DNA from: Dermatophilus congolensis
GTDB taxonomy: Bacteria > Actinomycetota > Actinomycetes > Actinomycetales > Dermatophilaceae
Direction of reading: 5' to 3'
Assembly: GCF_900187045.1 (NCBI RefSeq)
Contig: NZ_LT906453.1
Location: 1,302,001-1,366,000, forward strand
Length of the DNA: 64,000 bases
Shown: positions 46,519 to 56,828 of the stretch, one piece after another
How the letters are laid out: each line of letters begins with the position of its first letter
Position numbering within the stretch: position 1 is the stretch's first letter
Notes under the pieces: model-generated
The model's database searches: none
Told to the model about the DNA's origin: nothing
Seen by the model: the letters and a program-made list of their open reading frames with translations, nothing else
Program-made: the position numbers and the translations under genes

Positions 46519-46532
46519 GTCTCGTGCTGGGT

Positions 46533-46567
46533 AATGCCTTTCGTGATGTCTGCGAGAGGCATTTTTT
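46533..46567 (+). terminator. Intrinsic terminator inside the infC leader (candidate attenuator)
   Basis: An 11-bp stem (46533-46543 with 46553-46563, one G-T pair) is followed by six T residues, the textbook form of an intrinsic terminator. It lies about 150 bases before the infC start and in the same direction, which is where a leader attenuator would be. In other bacteria infC-rpmI-rplT is controlled through its leader (L20 or transcription attenuation), so regulation by early termination is a fair inference. Confidence 0.7.
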
Positions 46568-46713
46568 GTGTCCCTGGTGTCCGTGGTTCGAGAAGTTTGT
46601 GGAGGTTTTCTCCGCTAGCTTCTCGAGGCATGGCCCCTGTGGGCAGCCTGGCTGGGCGAGGTGTTCAAAGAGGACCGCCTCGTTAGGGATCCACGAGTTT
46701 AAAGGAGCGCGAC

Positions 46714-47355
46714 ATCAGCGAAGCCCGTATTAATGACCGCATTCGAGTGCCCAAGGTTCGATTGGTTGGACCGAACGGCGAGCAGGCCGGGATCGTCAAT
46801 ATTGATGAGGCCTTGCGTCTGGCTGCGGAGGTTGACCTCGACTTGGTCGAGGTTGCCCCTAATGCCAATCCGCCGGTGGCCAAGCTCATGGATTATGGCA
46901 AGTACAAGTACGAAGCCGCTTTGAAAGCCCGTGAGTCCCGCAAGAACCAGGTCAATACGGTCATCAAGGAGATCAAGCTCCGACCGAAGATCGATGCGCA
47001 CGACTACGAGACGAAGAAGGGCCACGTTGTCCGATTCCTCTCTGGTGGTGACAAGGTCAAGGTGACGATCATGTTCCGTGGTCGGGAGCAGTCCCGCCCG
47101 GAGTTGGGGTTCCGTCTGCTCCAGCGTTTGGCTGACGATGTCGCCGAACTAGGAACGGTGGAAAGCCAACCAAAGCAGGATGGCCGGAACATGGTGATGG
47201 TGGTCGCTCCAACGAAGAAGAAGTCAGAAGCTAAGGCTGAGCAGCGTCGTAAGCGTGACGAGTCTGCTCGAGCGGCTGCGCAGGCTAAAGCTGAGAAGCA
47301 GGCGCCGGCAGCAGCGGCTGAGACTGCAGCTGAAGAGCCAGTCGAGCAGGCCTGA
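46714..47355 (+). CDS. infC: Translation initiation factor IF-3, with ATC start codon
   Basis: IF3 binds the 30S subunit and checks the start codon. The 213-residue protein has [21 protein letters not shown] (core [13 protein letters not shown]), [20 protein letters not shown] and the C-terminal [13 protein letters not shown] with [12 protein letters not shown]. The only open upstream frame contains no ATG, GTG or TTG before conserved sequence: the stop TAG is at 46684-46686. AAAGGAG (46701-46707) sits six bases before the ATC at 46714, exactly where infC begins in other bacteria (often a rare codon, used in autoregulation). Ends in a Lys/Ala/Glu-rich tail. It is followed by rpmI and rplT. 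Confidence 0.95.
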   Translation: MSEARINDRIRVPKVRLVGPNGEQAGIVNIDEALRLAAEVDLDLVEVAPNANPPVAKLMDYGKYKYEAALKARESRKNQVNTVIKEIKLRPKIDAHDYETKKGHVVRFLSGGDKVKVTIMFRGREQSRPELGFRLLQRLADDVAELGTVESQPKQDGRNMVMVVAPTKKKSEAKAEQRRKRDESARAAAQAKAEKQAPAAAAETAAEEPVEQA

Positions 47356-47509
47356 AGCTCTGCTTCACAGGATCGGCTCGCTGATCCTTTTGGCGGATGT
47401 TGTTTCATGCTTCGTCCGTATCGCCGGTTTACCGGCAGTAATAGCGCCAACCGGCGCCCATCCGCGTGTTTCGCGTGTGATGGCCCGACAGCGACAAGGA
47501 GATCGGCCC

Positions 47510-47704
47510 ATGCCGAAGAACAAGACTCACAGTGGTGCGAAGAAGCGCTTCCGCCTTACCGGTACCGGCAAGGTTATGCGCGAGCAGGCGGGCCAGCGTC
47601 ACCTTCTCGAGCGCAAGTCGAGCAAGCAGATTCGTCGTATGCAGGATGACCAGGTTCTTGCGCCGCAGGACGCCAAGAAGGTCAAGAAGCTTCTCGGCAA
47701 GTAA
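47510..47704 (+). CDS. rpmI: 50S ribosomal protein L35
   Basis: L35 is a small basic protein of the large subunit. The 64-residue sequence ([20 protein letters not shown] at its start, core [17 protein letters not shown]) matches the family throughout, with [16 protein letters not shown] is eight bases before the ATG at 47510. It lies between infC and rplT, the universal order. Confidence 0.97.
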   Translation: MPKNKTHSGAKKRFRLTGTGKVMREQAGQRHLLERKSSKQIRRMQDDQVLAPQDAKKVKKLLGK

Positions 47705-47814
47705 GCCACTCGCACACCGAACATATTTTCCGCTGTAAGGCTTTAAGTCTTCCGGTGCCCGGCCTGTAAAGGCCGTGAGGTGCGGGTGCGGATCCGATTA
47801 GCAAGGAGAATCAC

Positions 47815-48198
47815 GTGGCACGCGTGAAGCGGGCGGTTAACGCCCACAAGAAGCGTCGTACGACCCTCGAGCGCGCCAGCGGTTACCGCGGTCAGCGTTC
47901 TCGCCTGTACCGCAAGGCGAAGGAGCAGGTCACTCACTCATTCGTTTACAGCTACCGCGACCGTCGTGCGCGTAAGGGTGACTTCCGTCGTCTCTGGATT
48001 CAGCGCATCAACGCTGCAGCTCGTGCGAACGGCATGACGTACAACCGTTTCATTCAGGGGCTGAAAGCTGCTGAGGTTGATGTCGACCGCCGTATGCTGG
48101 CTGAATTGGCTGTTTCTGACCCTGCTGCGTTTACTGCGCTGGTGGAAATCGCCAAGGCGACCGTCCCGGCTCAGTCGAAGGGTGAGCAGGACGCCTGA
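47815..48198 (+). CDS. rplT: 50S ribosomal protein L20
   Basis: L20 binds 23S rRNA early in large-subunit assembly and, in several bacteria, represses its own message. The 127-residue basic protein shows [55 protein letters not shown] (core [16 protein letters not shown]) and [13 protein letters not shown] 47815 follows AAGGAG by seven bases. The 110-base spacing from rpmI includes a short GC-rich stem. Confidence 0.97.
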   Translation: MARVKRAVNAHKKRRTTLERASGYRGQRSRLYRKAKEQVTHSFVYSYRDRRARKGDFRRLWIQRINAAARANGMTYNRFIQGLKAAEVDVDRRMLAELAVSDPAAFTALVEIAKATVPAQSKGEQDA

Positions 48199-48223
48199 TC
48201 CTCAGCGCAGCTACGATCGCTGC

Positions 48224-49054
48224 GTGAGTATTCATAGCAATCGACGAACCCGTTCCATTCTCGATAATCCGAGAGCGGAGCGGGTTCGTCGTGTTCGTGC
48301 ATTGCTTCGCCGGAGTGTGCGGCAAAAAGAGGGAAGGTTTCTCGCAGAGGGGCCACAAGCAGTTCGGGAGGCAGTGGCTTGGTGTCCACAATCAATTATT
48401 GATGTTTATGTTGATCCGCATGGTCGCGAGCGGCATAAGGACATTGTCGATGCGGCGTTGGCTGCGGGAGTTTTCGTTCATGATGTGACTGCTGAAGTGT
48501 TGGCTGTGATGGCCGATACGGAGAGCCCGCAAGGCGTTTTGGCCGTAGTTGAGAAAGTAGATGTGCCATTAGAGAAGATCCTTGAGGAGGGATCTGATCG
48601 TCCTCGGATGCTTGTCATGCTGGCTGCGGTGCGTGATCCAGGTAATGCAGGAACCGTTTTGCGGGGCGCGGACGCGATGGGTGCCGATGCGGTTTTGGTT
48701 GGTTCTTCAAGTGTGGATTTGTACAACCCGAAGGTAGTTCGCTCAACCGTGGGATCGTTGTTCCATCTGCCTGTTGTTACGGGAGTCGATGTGCAGAGCA
48801 CATTGATGCGGCTTCGTGAAGAGGCTGGGGTGGTTGCTTATGCCGCAGACGGTGAGGGCGATACACCTATTACTGAGGCAGATTTGACGCGTTCTCATGT
48901 GTGGGTGATGGGAAATGAAGCTTGGGGGCTCACGGAAGAGATGAGTGCTGCTTGTGATCAGGTTGTCTCAATTCCTCTTCATCGGGCAGAGTCGCTAAAC
49001 CTTGCAATGGCAGCCACGATTTGTATGTTCGCTTCGTCTCAAGCGCGTGGTTGA
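48224..49054 (+). CDS. TrmH/SpoU-family rRNA 2'-O-methyltransferase
   Basis: A 276-residue RNA methyltransferase that uses the alpha/beta-knot fold and SAM; in this position it is usually a 23S rRNA ribose methylase (TsnR/RlmB-type). The N-terminal L30e-like substrate domain (EGRFLAEGPQAVREAV) precedes the SPOUT domain with DPGNAGTVLRGADAMGADAV (core NAGTVLRGADAMG), VMGNEAWGL and the closing LNLAMAATICMF. The GTG at 48224 is chosen at the family's start; Shine-Dalgarno is weak. It follows rplT, a standard order in actinobacteria. Confidence 0.9.
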   Translation: MSIHSNRRTRSILDNPRAERVRRVRALLRRSVRQKEGRFLAEGPQAVREAVAWCPQSIIDVYVDPHGRERHKDIVDAALAAGVFVHDVTAEVLAVMADTESPQGVLAVVEKVDVPLEKILEEGSDRPRMLVMLAAVRDPGNAGTVLRGADAMGADAVLVGSSSVDLYNPKVVRSTVGSLFHLPVVTGVDVQSTLMRLREEAGVVAYAADGEGDTPITEADLTRSHVWVMGNEAWGLTEEMSAACDQVVSIPLHRAESLNLAMAATICMFASSQARG

Positions 49055-49067
49055 TGGTGCTGGTCTT

Positions 49068-50006
49068 TTAAATGGCGTAGTCGATGATGACGGGACAGTG
49101 ATCGGAGATACGGGAGTCTGGAGAGCTGTCTTTGTCTGTGGTGTCATTAACGGCGGTTTCGGCGAGTTTTGGTGTGGCTAAGTGGTAGTCGATACGCCAT
49201 CCGACGTCTTTGGCAAAAGATTGTCCGCGCCAGCTCCACCAGCTGTACGGTCCGGGGGTGGGCCCGTGACGGTGCCGGATGACATCAATGAATTTTCGGG
49301 GCGAGAGGATTTTGCTGAGCCACTCTCGTTCGATGGGTAGGAAGCCTTCAGAACGGCGATTTGCTCGCCAGTTGGTGACATCCCAGTTTTCGTGGGCGAT
49401 ATTGAGGTCTCCCATGACGAGTAGTTCGCGGCCGCGTGCTTTTGCTTGCCTTCGTGCGCGGGTGAGTTGTCTATCTAGTCCGGTGAGGAAATCCATTTTC
49501 CGGAGGTGTTTTGCACCGCCGTCCATAGGTTCGCGAGAGTTTCCGGGGCGTTGCAGTTCTGCTGGTAGGCCTCCTTTGGGTACGTATAAAGAGATGACTG
49601 TGATTGGTGCTTCTGCCAGGTCTACTTCGATCCAGCGGCCTTCGTGTATGAATTTTTTGAGTTCGCGTGCTAGGGGCGTGGGAGAGGTCTCTTGCTGTGG
49701 TGTTGGGTAGGAATCGGTTTTGTCATTGTTGGGGGTGAAGATGGTTGCGGGGTGAGTAAGGGTCCAGGTGCGTACATCTTCGGGTGGTTGTTTTGTGAGG
49801 ATGGCGACGCCGTTTCGCCCGGGGAGTGTGCCGGGGTTGTAGGCGGTGTAGTAGGGGCCGAAGGCATTGGTGGGGAGTACTTCGAGTGAGGCTCGTACTT
49901 CTTGGAGTGCGATCACGTCGCAGTTGCGTTCTTGAAGCCAGCGAGTGAATCCGCGGCGGTGTGCGGCACGAATGCCATTGATGTTGAAGGTGGCGATGCG
50001 CTGCAT
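49068..50006 (-). CDS. Exodeoxyribonuclease III / AP endonuclease (ExoA/XthA)
   Basis: A 312-residue exonuclease III family enzyme for base-excision repair, cutting at abasic sites and removing 3' blocks. ATFNINGIRA at the start holds the metal ligand Asn, then IALQEVRAS, GDLNIAHENWDV, WSWRGQSFAKDVGWRIDYHLAT and the catalytic DHCPVI at the end. A Pro/Asn-rich insertion at about residues 90-112 (NNDKTDSYPTPQQETSP) is not usual. ATG 50006 is preferred over the longer reading. It is divergent to pheS with 85 bases between. Confidence 0.92.
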   Translation of the reverse strand: MQRIATFNINGIRAAHRRGFTRWLQERNCDVIALQEVRASLEVLPTNAFGPYYTAYNPGTLPGRNGVAILTKQPPEDVRTWTLTHPATIFTPNNDKTDSYPTPQQETSPTPLARELKKFIHEGRWIEVDLAEAPITVISLYVPKGGLPAELQRPGNSREPMDGGAKHLRKMDFLTGLDRQLTRARRQAKARGRELLVMGDLNIAHENWDVTNWRANRRSEGFLPIEREWLSKILSPRKFIDVIRHRHGPTPGPYSWWSWRGQSFAKDVGWRIDYHLATPKLAETAVNDTTDKDSSPDSRISDHCPVIIDYAI

Positions 50007-50091
50007 TTTTACAAGGGTAGTGCTGTGTGATTGTGCAGAAGCGTCCGTATGGGTGCGGCACTCATGCGCTCTCGCCCTTAGGATCAGGTAC

Positions 50092-51186
50092 GTGTCCGGA
50101 CCCAATACGAATTACGACCCTGTAGAGGTGAGCGCTTTGTCGGCCGAGTCGGTCGAGGTTGCGCTTGCGGATGCCCTTGCTGCTGTGGAGGCTGCGGGGG
50201 ATCTGGATGAGTTGAAAGCTGCGCGTGTTGCGCATGCTGGTGAGAAGAGCCCGTTGGCTTTGGCGAATCGTGAAATTGGAGCGTTGCCGCCAAGTGCTAA
50301 GGCTGAAGCCGGCAAACGTGTCGGTGCTGCACGTGGGCAGATTGGTCGTGCTTTGGCTGCACGGCAGGAGATCTTGGAGGCTGAGCATGAAGAGAAGATG
50401 CTGGCCGAGGAGACTATCGATGTAACGGTCGTTCCTGAACGTCGCCGTATTGGTGCTCGGCACCCGATCTCACTGATGTCAGAGCGGATTGCCGACATTT
50501 TTGTCGGTATGGGATGGGAAATCGCTGATGGCCCGGAAGTCGAGGCGGAGTGGTTCAACTTTGACTCTTTGAACTTCGCGCCTGACCATCCGGCGCGGGC
50601 GATGCAGGACACCTTTTTCGTGGAGCCTGCCGATGGTGGGTTGGTGCTGCGGACGCATACTTCGCCAGTTCAGATGCGAGTGTTGCACGAGCGGGATTTG
50701 CCGGTATACGTGGCGGTTCCGGGCAAGGTTTTCCGCACGGATGATTTGGATGCCACGCATACACCTGTCTTCCACCAGATTGAAGGTTTGGCGGTTGATA
50801 AGGGCCTGACGATGGCTCACCTGCGGGGCACCTTGGACCGATTCTTGTCTGAGTTGGTTCAGGCAGAGGTGGTGACGAGGCTGCGGCCGTCGTTCTTCCC
50901 GTTCACTGAGCCGAGTGCTGAGATGGATGTGCAGTGCTGGGCGTGTGCCGGTGGTGAGGCATCGTGTCGGGTGTGCGGAGGTACTGGTTGGATCGAGCTT
51001 GGTGGCTGCGGCATGGTTAATCGGAACGTGTTGCTGGCTGCTGGAATTGATCCGGAGGTTTATACCGGTTTTGCGTTTGGGTTGGGTATTGAGCGTGCCT
51101 TGATGTTGCGGCACGGGGTGAAAGACATGTTTGACATCGTTGAGGGTGACGTGCGTTTCAGCACCCAGTTTGGCTTGGAGATCTGA
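50092..51186 (+). CDS. pheS: Phenylalanyl-tRNA synthetase alpha subunit
   Basis: PheS is the catalytic subunit charging tRNA-Phe with phenylalanine. The 364-residue protein has an N-terminal coiled coil (about residues 20-95), then RRIGARHPI, DSLNFAPDHPARAMQDTF (core NFAPDHPARAMQDTF), LRTHTSPVQ, KVFRTDDLDATHTPVFHQIEG (core DATHTPVFHQIEG), PFTEPSAEM, a Cys-rich CWACAGGEASCRVCGGTGWIE segment typical of actinobacteria, and GFGLGIERALMLRHG, class II motif 3. GTG 50092 follows AGGATCAGG. The stop overlaps pheT by one base (TGATG). The short leader leaves little room for a T-box. Confidence 0.97.
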   Translation: MSGPNTNYDPVEVSALSAESVEVALADALAAVEAAGDLDELKAARVAHAGEKSPLALANREIGALPPSAKAEAGKRVGAARGQIGRALAARQEILEAEHEEKMLAEETIDVTVVPERRRIGARHPISLMSERIADIFVGMGWEIADGPEVEAEWFNFDSLNFAPDHPARAMQDTFFVEPADGGLVLRTHTSPVQMRVLHERDLPVYVAVPGKVFRTDDLDATHTPVFHQIEGLAVDKGLTMAHLRGTLDRFLSELVQAEVVTRLRPSFFPFTEPSAEMDVQCWACAGGEASCRVCGGTGWIELGGCGMVNRNVLLAAGIDPEVYTGFAFGLGIERALMLRHGVKDMFDIVEGDVRFSTQFGLEI

Positions 51187-53762
51187 TGCGGGTACCGATT
51201 TCGTGGTTGAGGGACATCGTGGGCAAGAACTCCTTGCCTGATGAGATGACTGCTGAGCAAGTGGCAGCAGCATTGGTGCGCGTAGGCCTTGAAGAAGAGG
51301 CAATTCTTGGCGGTGAAGTCTCTGGGCCGTTGGTGGTTGGCCGCGTGCTGACGCGTGTTGAAGAGCCTCAGAAAAACGGCAAAGTCATCAACTGGTGCAC
51401 GGTAGATGTTGGTGAGAACGGGCAGCGTCTTTCTGAACAAAAATATCAGGAGATTGTGTGCGGGGCACACAACTTTGATGTTGGTGATCTTGTTGTTGTT
51501 GTACTTCCTGGTGCCGTGCTTCCTGGTGGGTTCGAGATCAGTGCCCGTAAGACGTATGGGCATATGAGTAACGGCATGATTTGTGCAGAAGATGAGCTCG
51601 GTCTAGGTGAAGATCACGAGGGAATCATCGTTCTGACGGAGTACTTCAAGAACAATCCGGACAAGCTTGCTCGTTGCGTGCCTGGTGCAGATGCTATTGA
51701 GTTGCTCGGTCTGGACGAGAAAGTTGTTGAAATCAACGTCACGCCTGATCGTGGTTACGCTTTCTCGATGCGCGGGGTGGCTCGTGATTTTGCTTTGTCG
51801 GTAGGTGCTCCGGTGGTGGACCCTGCGGTGGATGCGGCTTCGCGGGCACCGGAGGGCAATGAATCTGGTTATGAGGTTCGCCTGGAAGACGAAAGCCCTA
51901 TTCGTGGTAATGAGGGGTGTGATCGTTACGTTGCGCGTGTTGTGCGTGGTGTGAATCCTGATACGCCTACGCCTGAATGGATGGTTCAGCGGCTGGTGCA
52001 GTCGGGGATGCGTCCGATTTCATTTGTGGTTGATGTGACGAATTACGTCATGTTGCTGCTTGGCAATCCGTTGCATGCGTTTGATCTTTCTCACCTTGAA
52101 GGACCGATTGTGGTTCGTCGGGCTAGGCCTGATGAGAAGTTGACGACGCTAGATGGGGTGGAGCGGGAGCTTCATTGCGAGGATCTCGTTATTACTGACT
52201 CAGGGGAGAAACCGCTGGTGTTGGCGGGTGTTATGGGAGGAATGGGGGTTGAGGTCACCGATAAGACGACAGATGTTTTGATTGAAGCTGCTTGTTTTGA
52301 TCCGGTGAGTGTTGCTCGTTCTTCGCGGCGTCATCGGTTGAGTAGCGAGTCGTCGAAGCGTTTTGAGCGAGGTGTCGATCCTGCTCTTGCTCCGGCTGCT
52401 GCGGAGATGGTGGCAGATTTGTTGGTTCGTTATGCCGGTGGTACTGCGGATGAAGGTGTTACGGATGTGGGGGAGCGTGCTGCGCTGGCGCGTATTACCA
52501 CACCGTTCACCATGTCTATGCATGAGCCGGAGCGGCTAGTGGGTCTGAAGTGGACGCCGGCGCAGATTGGTGAGGAATTATCGCGGCTGGGAGTGTCAGC
52601 CACGGGCAATGGTGATGGAACGTTGAGCATTGTGGCGCCCTCGTGGCGTCCAGATTTGCGGACAGGAGCCGATGTTGTTGAAGAGTTGACTCGTTTACGG
52701 GGGTATGAGCAGATTGGGTCTGTTCTGCCTGCGGCTCCTGGCGGTCGAGGTCTAACGGTTGCTCAGCGTGTTGTGCGTCGTGTATCGGACACTTTGGCGA
52801 ATGCAGGATTCGTTGAGGTGCTGACGTATCCCTTTGTGGCTTCTGAGCGTTTCGATGAGTTGCAGTATGGCGAGGATGATGAGCGTCGTGTTGCGCGTCG
52901 TCTGGTGAATCCGCTTCGCGCTGAGCAGCCGTTGTTGCGTACGACGGTTTTGTCGACGTTGGTTGATGCTGCGGCGCGTAACGTGGCTCGAGGGATTCGG
53001 GATGTTGCTGTTTTCGAGGTGGGCCGTGTTGTGCACGGTGTTGAGGAGCCGGTAGCAGCGCCAGTTCCTGCTGTGGGTGCCAAGCCTGAAGCGGAGGTTT
53101 TGGCGCAGGTTGCTCAGGCGCTGCCTGAGCAACCGCATCATGTGGCGTTCGTGGCTGCTGGAGCTGCGGTTCCTGCTTCGCCTGGTGTTGAGGCGCGTGC
53201 GTTTGATGCAGCTGATGTCATTGGTGCTGTGCTTGAAGTCGGTCGCGCATTGGGGCTGAACTTGGTGGTTGAAGCTGCTGAGTGCGCGCCGTGGCATCCG
53301 GGACGTTGCGCCAAGGTTTCTACAGATTCTGGTGAGTGTGTCGGTTATGCGGGTGAGTTGGCTCCGCGTGTTTGCAAGGCAGTTGATTTGCCTGCACGCA
53401 CGTGCGCAGCAGAGCTTAACGTTGATGTTTTGATCGATGCGTTCGCTGCTTGTCGCGCTCAGGCTGCGAAGTTGTCAACGTTGCCTGTAGCGAATACGGA
53501 TGTCGCCTTGGTCGTGGATGAGGTGGTTTCGGCAGCAGAGGTGGAGTTGGCCTTGCGTGAGGGGGCTGGGCCATTGTTGGAAGAGTTGACTCTGTTTGAT
53601 GTGTTCCGCGGGGAGCAGGTCGGTGAGGGTAAGAAGTCGTTGGCGTATCGGTTGACGTTCCGCCCTCGGGAGAAAACGCTTAAGACGACGCAGGTTAGTG
53701 CACTGCGTGATGATGCGGTTGCAGCAGCTAAGAAGGCTACTGGAGCGGAGTTGCGTGGTTGA
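51186..53762 (+). CDS. pheT: Phenylalanyl-tRNA synthetase beta subunit
   Basis: The 858-residue PheT joins PheS in an alpha2-beta2 enzyme. From the N-terminus: VPISWLRDIVG, the tRNA-binding OB domain (about residues 45-150; IVCGAHNFDVGDLVVVVLPGA region), the B3/B4 editing domain with RDFALSVG and RPISFVVDVTNYVMLLLGNPLHAFD (core VDVTNYVMLLLG), the B5 domain around 420-490, and the FDX-ACB domain at the end. ATG 51186. Three bases beyond the stop frame an SDR gene begins, which in relatives would be argC. Confidence 0.97.
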   Translation: MRVPISWLRDIVGKNSLPDEMTAEQVAAALVRVGLEEEAILGGEVSGPLVVGRVLTRVEEPQKNGKVINWCTVDVGENGQRLSEQKYQEIVCGAHNFDVGDLVVVVLPGAVLPGGFEISARKTYGHMSNGMICAEDELGLGEDHEGIIVLTEYFKNNPDKLARCVPGADAIELLGLDEKVVEINVTPDRGYAFSMRGVARDFALSVGAPVVDPAVDAASRAPEGNESGYEVRLEDESPIRGNEGCDRYVARVVRGVNPDTPTPEWMVQRLVQSGMRPISFVVDVTNYVMLLLGNPLHAFDLSHLEGPIVVRRARPDEKLTTLDGVERELHCEDLVITDSGEKPLVLAGVMGGMGVEVTDKTTDVLIEAACFDPVSVARSSRRHRLSSESSKRFERGVDPALAPAAAEMVADLLVRYAGGTADEGVTDVGERAALARITTPFTMSMHEPERLVGLKWTPAQIGEELSRLGVSATGNGDGTLSIVAPSWRPDLRTGADVVEELTRLRGYEQIGSVLPAAPGGRGLTVAQRVVRRVSDTLANAGFVEVLTYPFVASERFDELQYGEDDERRVARRLVNPLRAEQPLLRTTVLSTLVDAAARNVARGIRDVAVFEVGRVVHGVEEPVAAPVPAVGAKPEAEVLAQVAQALPEQPHHVAFVAAGAAVPASPGVEARAFDAADVIGAVLEVGRALGLNLVVEAAECAPWHPGRCAKVSTDSGECVGYAGELAPRVCKAVDLPARTCAAELNVDVLIDAFAACRAQAAKLSTLPVANTDVALVVDEVVSAAEVELALREGAGPLLEELTLFDVFRGEQVGEGKKSLAYRLTFRPREKTLKTTQVSALRDDAVAAAKKATGAELRG

Positions 53763-54543
53763 TGTGAGTGTGAGCGGTGTGTGTAGCGCGCCGGTCGCTG
53801 TTGTGACAGGTGCGTCTCGAGGTATCGGGGCGCACCTGTCTGCAGCATTTGCTGCGGCTGGTTATGTGGTGGAAAAGTCTTCTCGTAGTGGTGAGGGAGA
53901 GAACGTCCGGGTTCTGGATGTGTCGGATCCGGCTGCGGTGAAGGCGTATGTGGATGAGGTTGTTGAACGCTGTGGTCGCCTTGATGTTCTTGTCAATAAC
54001 GCTGGTGTTATTGACAACGAAGTGGTGTTGTGGGAGGCAGATCCGGATCAATGGTGGCGCACAGTTGAGGTGGATGTGCGTGGACCGTTTTTATTAGCGC
54101 GTTTTGCTGTTCCGTATATGTTGATGGCCGGTGGTGGCCGTGTCATTAATATTAATTCTGGCGCTGGTACTCGCGCGAGCGATATATCGACTGCTTATTA
54201 TGTGGCGAAAACGGCTTTGAGCCGGATAACTGGTGGATTGCATGTTGCCGGGTTTGTTCGTGGTTTGCGTGCTTTTGATTTGGCACCTGGTGTTGTGCAG
54301 ACCGATATGACTGCGGGTATGGGAGTGCATGCGGGGCGTGTTGAGTGGACTGATCCGGCTGCGGTTACTGATTTGGCACTGGGGTTGGCTTCGGGGTGTC
54401 TAGATGCATGGTCCGGGCGTATGGTTCGGGCGGGGGTTGACACAGTCGAGTCTTTGAAGGCTGTGGCCGATCGTGGTTTGACTCCTGGTTCACGAACTGT
54501 GGGGTTGCTCAGTTTTGGTGAAGGCGATCCTTTAGGGCAGTGA
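53755..54543 (+). CDS. Short-chain dehydrogenase/reductase
   Basis: A 262-residue classical SDR oxidoreductase; substrate unknown. The cofactor loop is VTGASRGIGAHL, NNAG is present in VLVNNAGVIDNE, the active-site Ser segment is INSGAG, and the catalytic Tyr148/Lys152 is in YYVAK. The following DLAPGVVQTDMT is typical. The last 60 residues after the fold are longer than usual. GTG 53755 is chosen for GGAG nine bases upstream, overlapping the pheT stop by eight bases; GTG 53764 is possible. It lies between pheT and argR where the argCJBDF genes usually are in relatives. Confidence 0.85.
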   Translation: MVDVSVSGVCSAPVAVVTGASRGIGAHLSAAFAAAGYVVEKSSRSGEGENVRVLDVSDPAAVKAYVDEVVERCGRLDVLVNNAGVIDNEVVLWEADPDQWWRTVEVDVRGPFLLARFAVPYMLMAGGGRVININSGAGTRASDISTAYYVAKTALSRITGGLHVAGFVRGLRAFDLAPGVVQTDMTAGMGVHAGRVEWTDPAAVTDLALGLASGCLDAWSGRMVRAGVDTVESLKAVADRGLTPGSRTVGLLSFGEGDPLGQ

Positions 54544-54550
54544 GAGTGCA

Positions 54551-54598
54551 CCCAATCTACATACTCATGTATATCCCTGTATCAGTATGTAGATTGGG
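54551..54598. repeat. 15-bp inverted repeat between the SDR gene and argR
   Basis: CCCAATCTACATACT (54551-54565) and its exact inverse (54584-54598) flank an 18-base AT-rich centre; a T-tract starts eight bases later. It may be a terminator for the pheST-SDR message, or an operator before argR. Confidence 0.75.
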
Positions 54599-54727
54599 GT
54601 CATGTATTTTTTGCTGCGATATGCGTCTGTAGCTAGATATGTCTCTGGGCTGCGGCGTGACTGGTTGTCGGGGATGCCTCTGAGATGTGAAAACTGCGGG
54701 ATTACCTTGTCGGGGCGGGTGTGAGCG

Positions 54728-56738
<2,011 letters not shown>

Positions 56739-56828
56739 CTGATCTTGTGTGGGGAGGTGTCGCATGGCGTTTCCTGCGCAAGATGATGGGCGTTATCGGT
56801 GCACTATGACGAGAGAGGTCGAACGAGC

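Larger units (their letters stand above)
46118..46713. other. Divergent regulatory region and infC leader
   Basis: 596 bases between aspA and infC with no gene; short open frames on the plus strand are not convincing. It holds the aspA promoter on the left and a structured infC leader on the right, with hairpins at 46498-46518 and 46533-46567 (listed separately) and an 8-bp stem TCGAGAAG/CTTCTCGA near 46587-46625. Confidence 0.6.
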
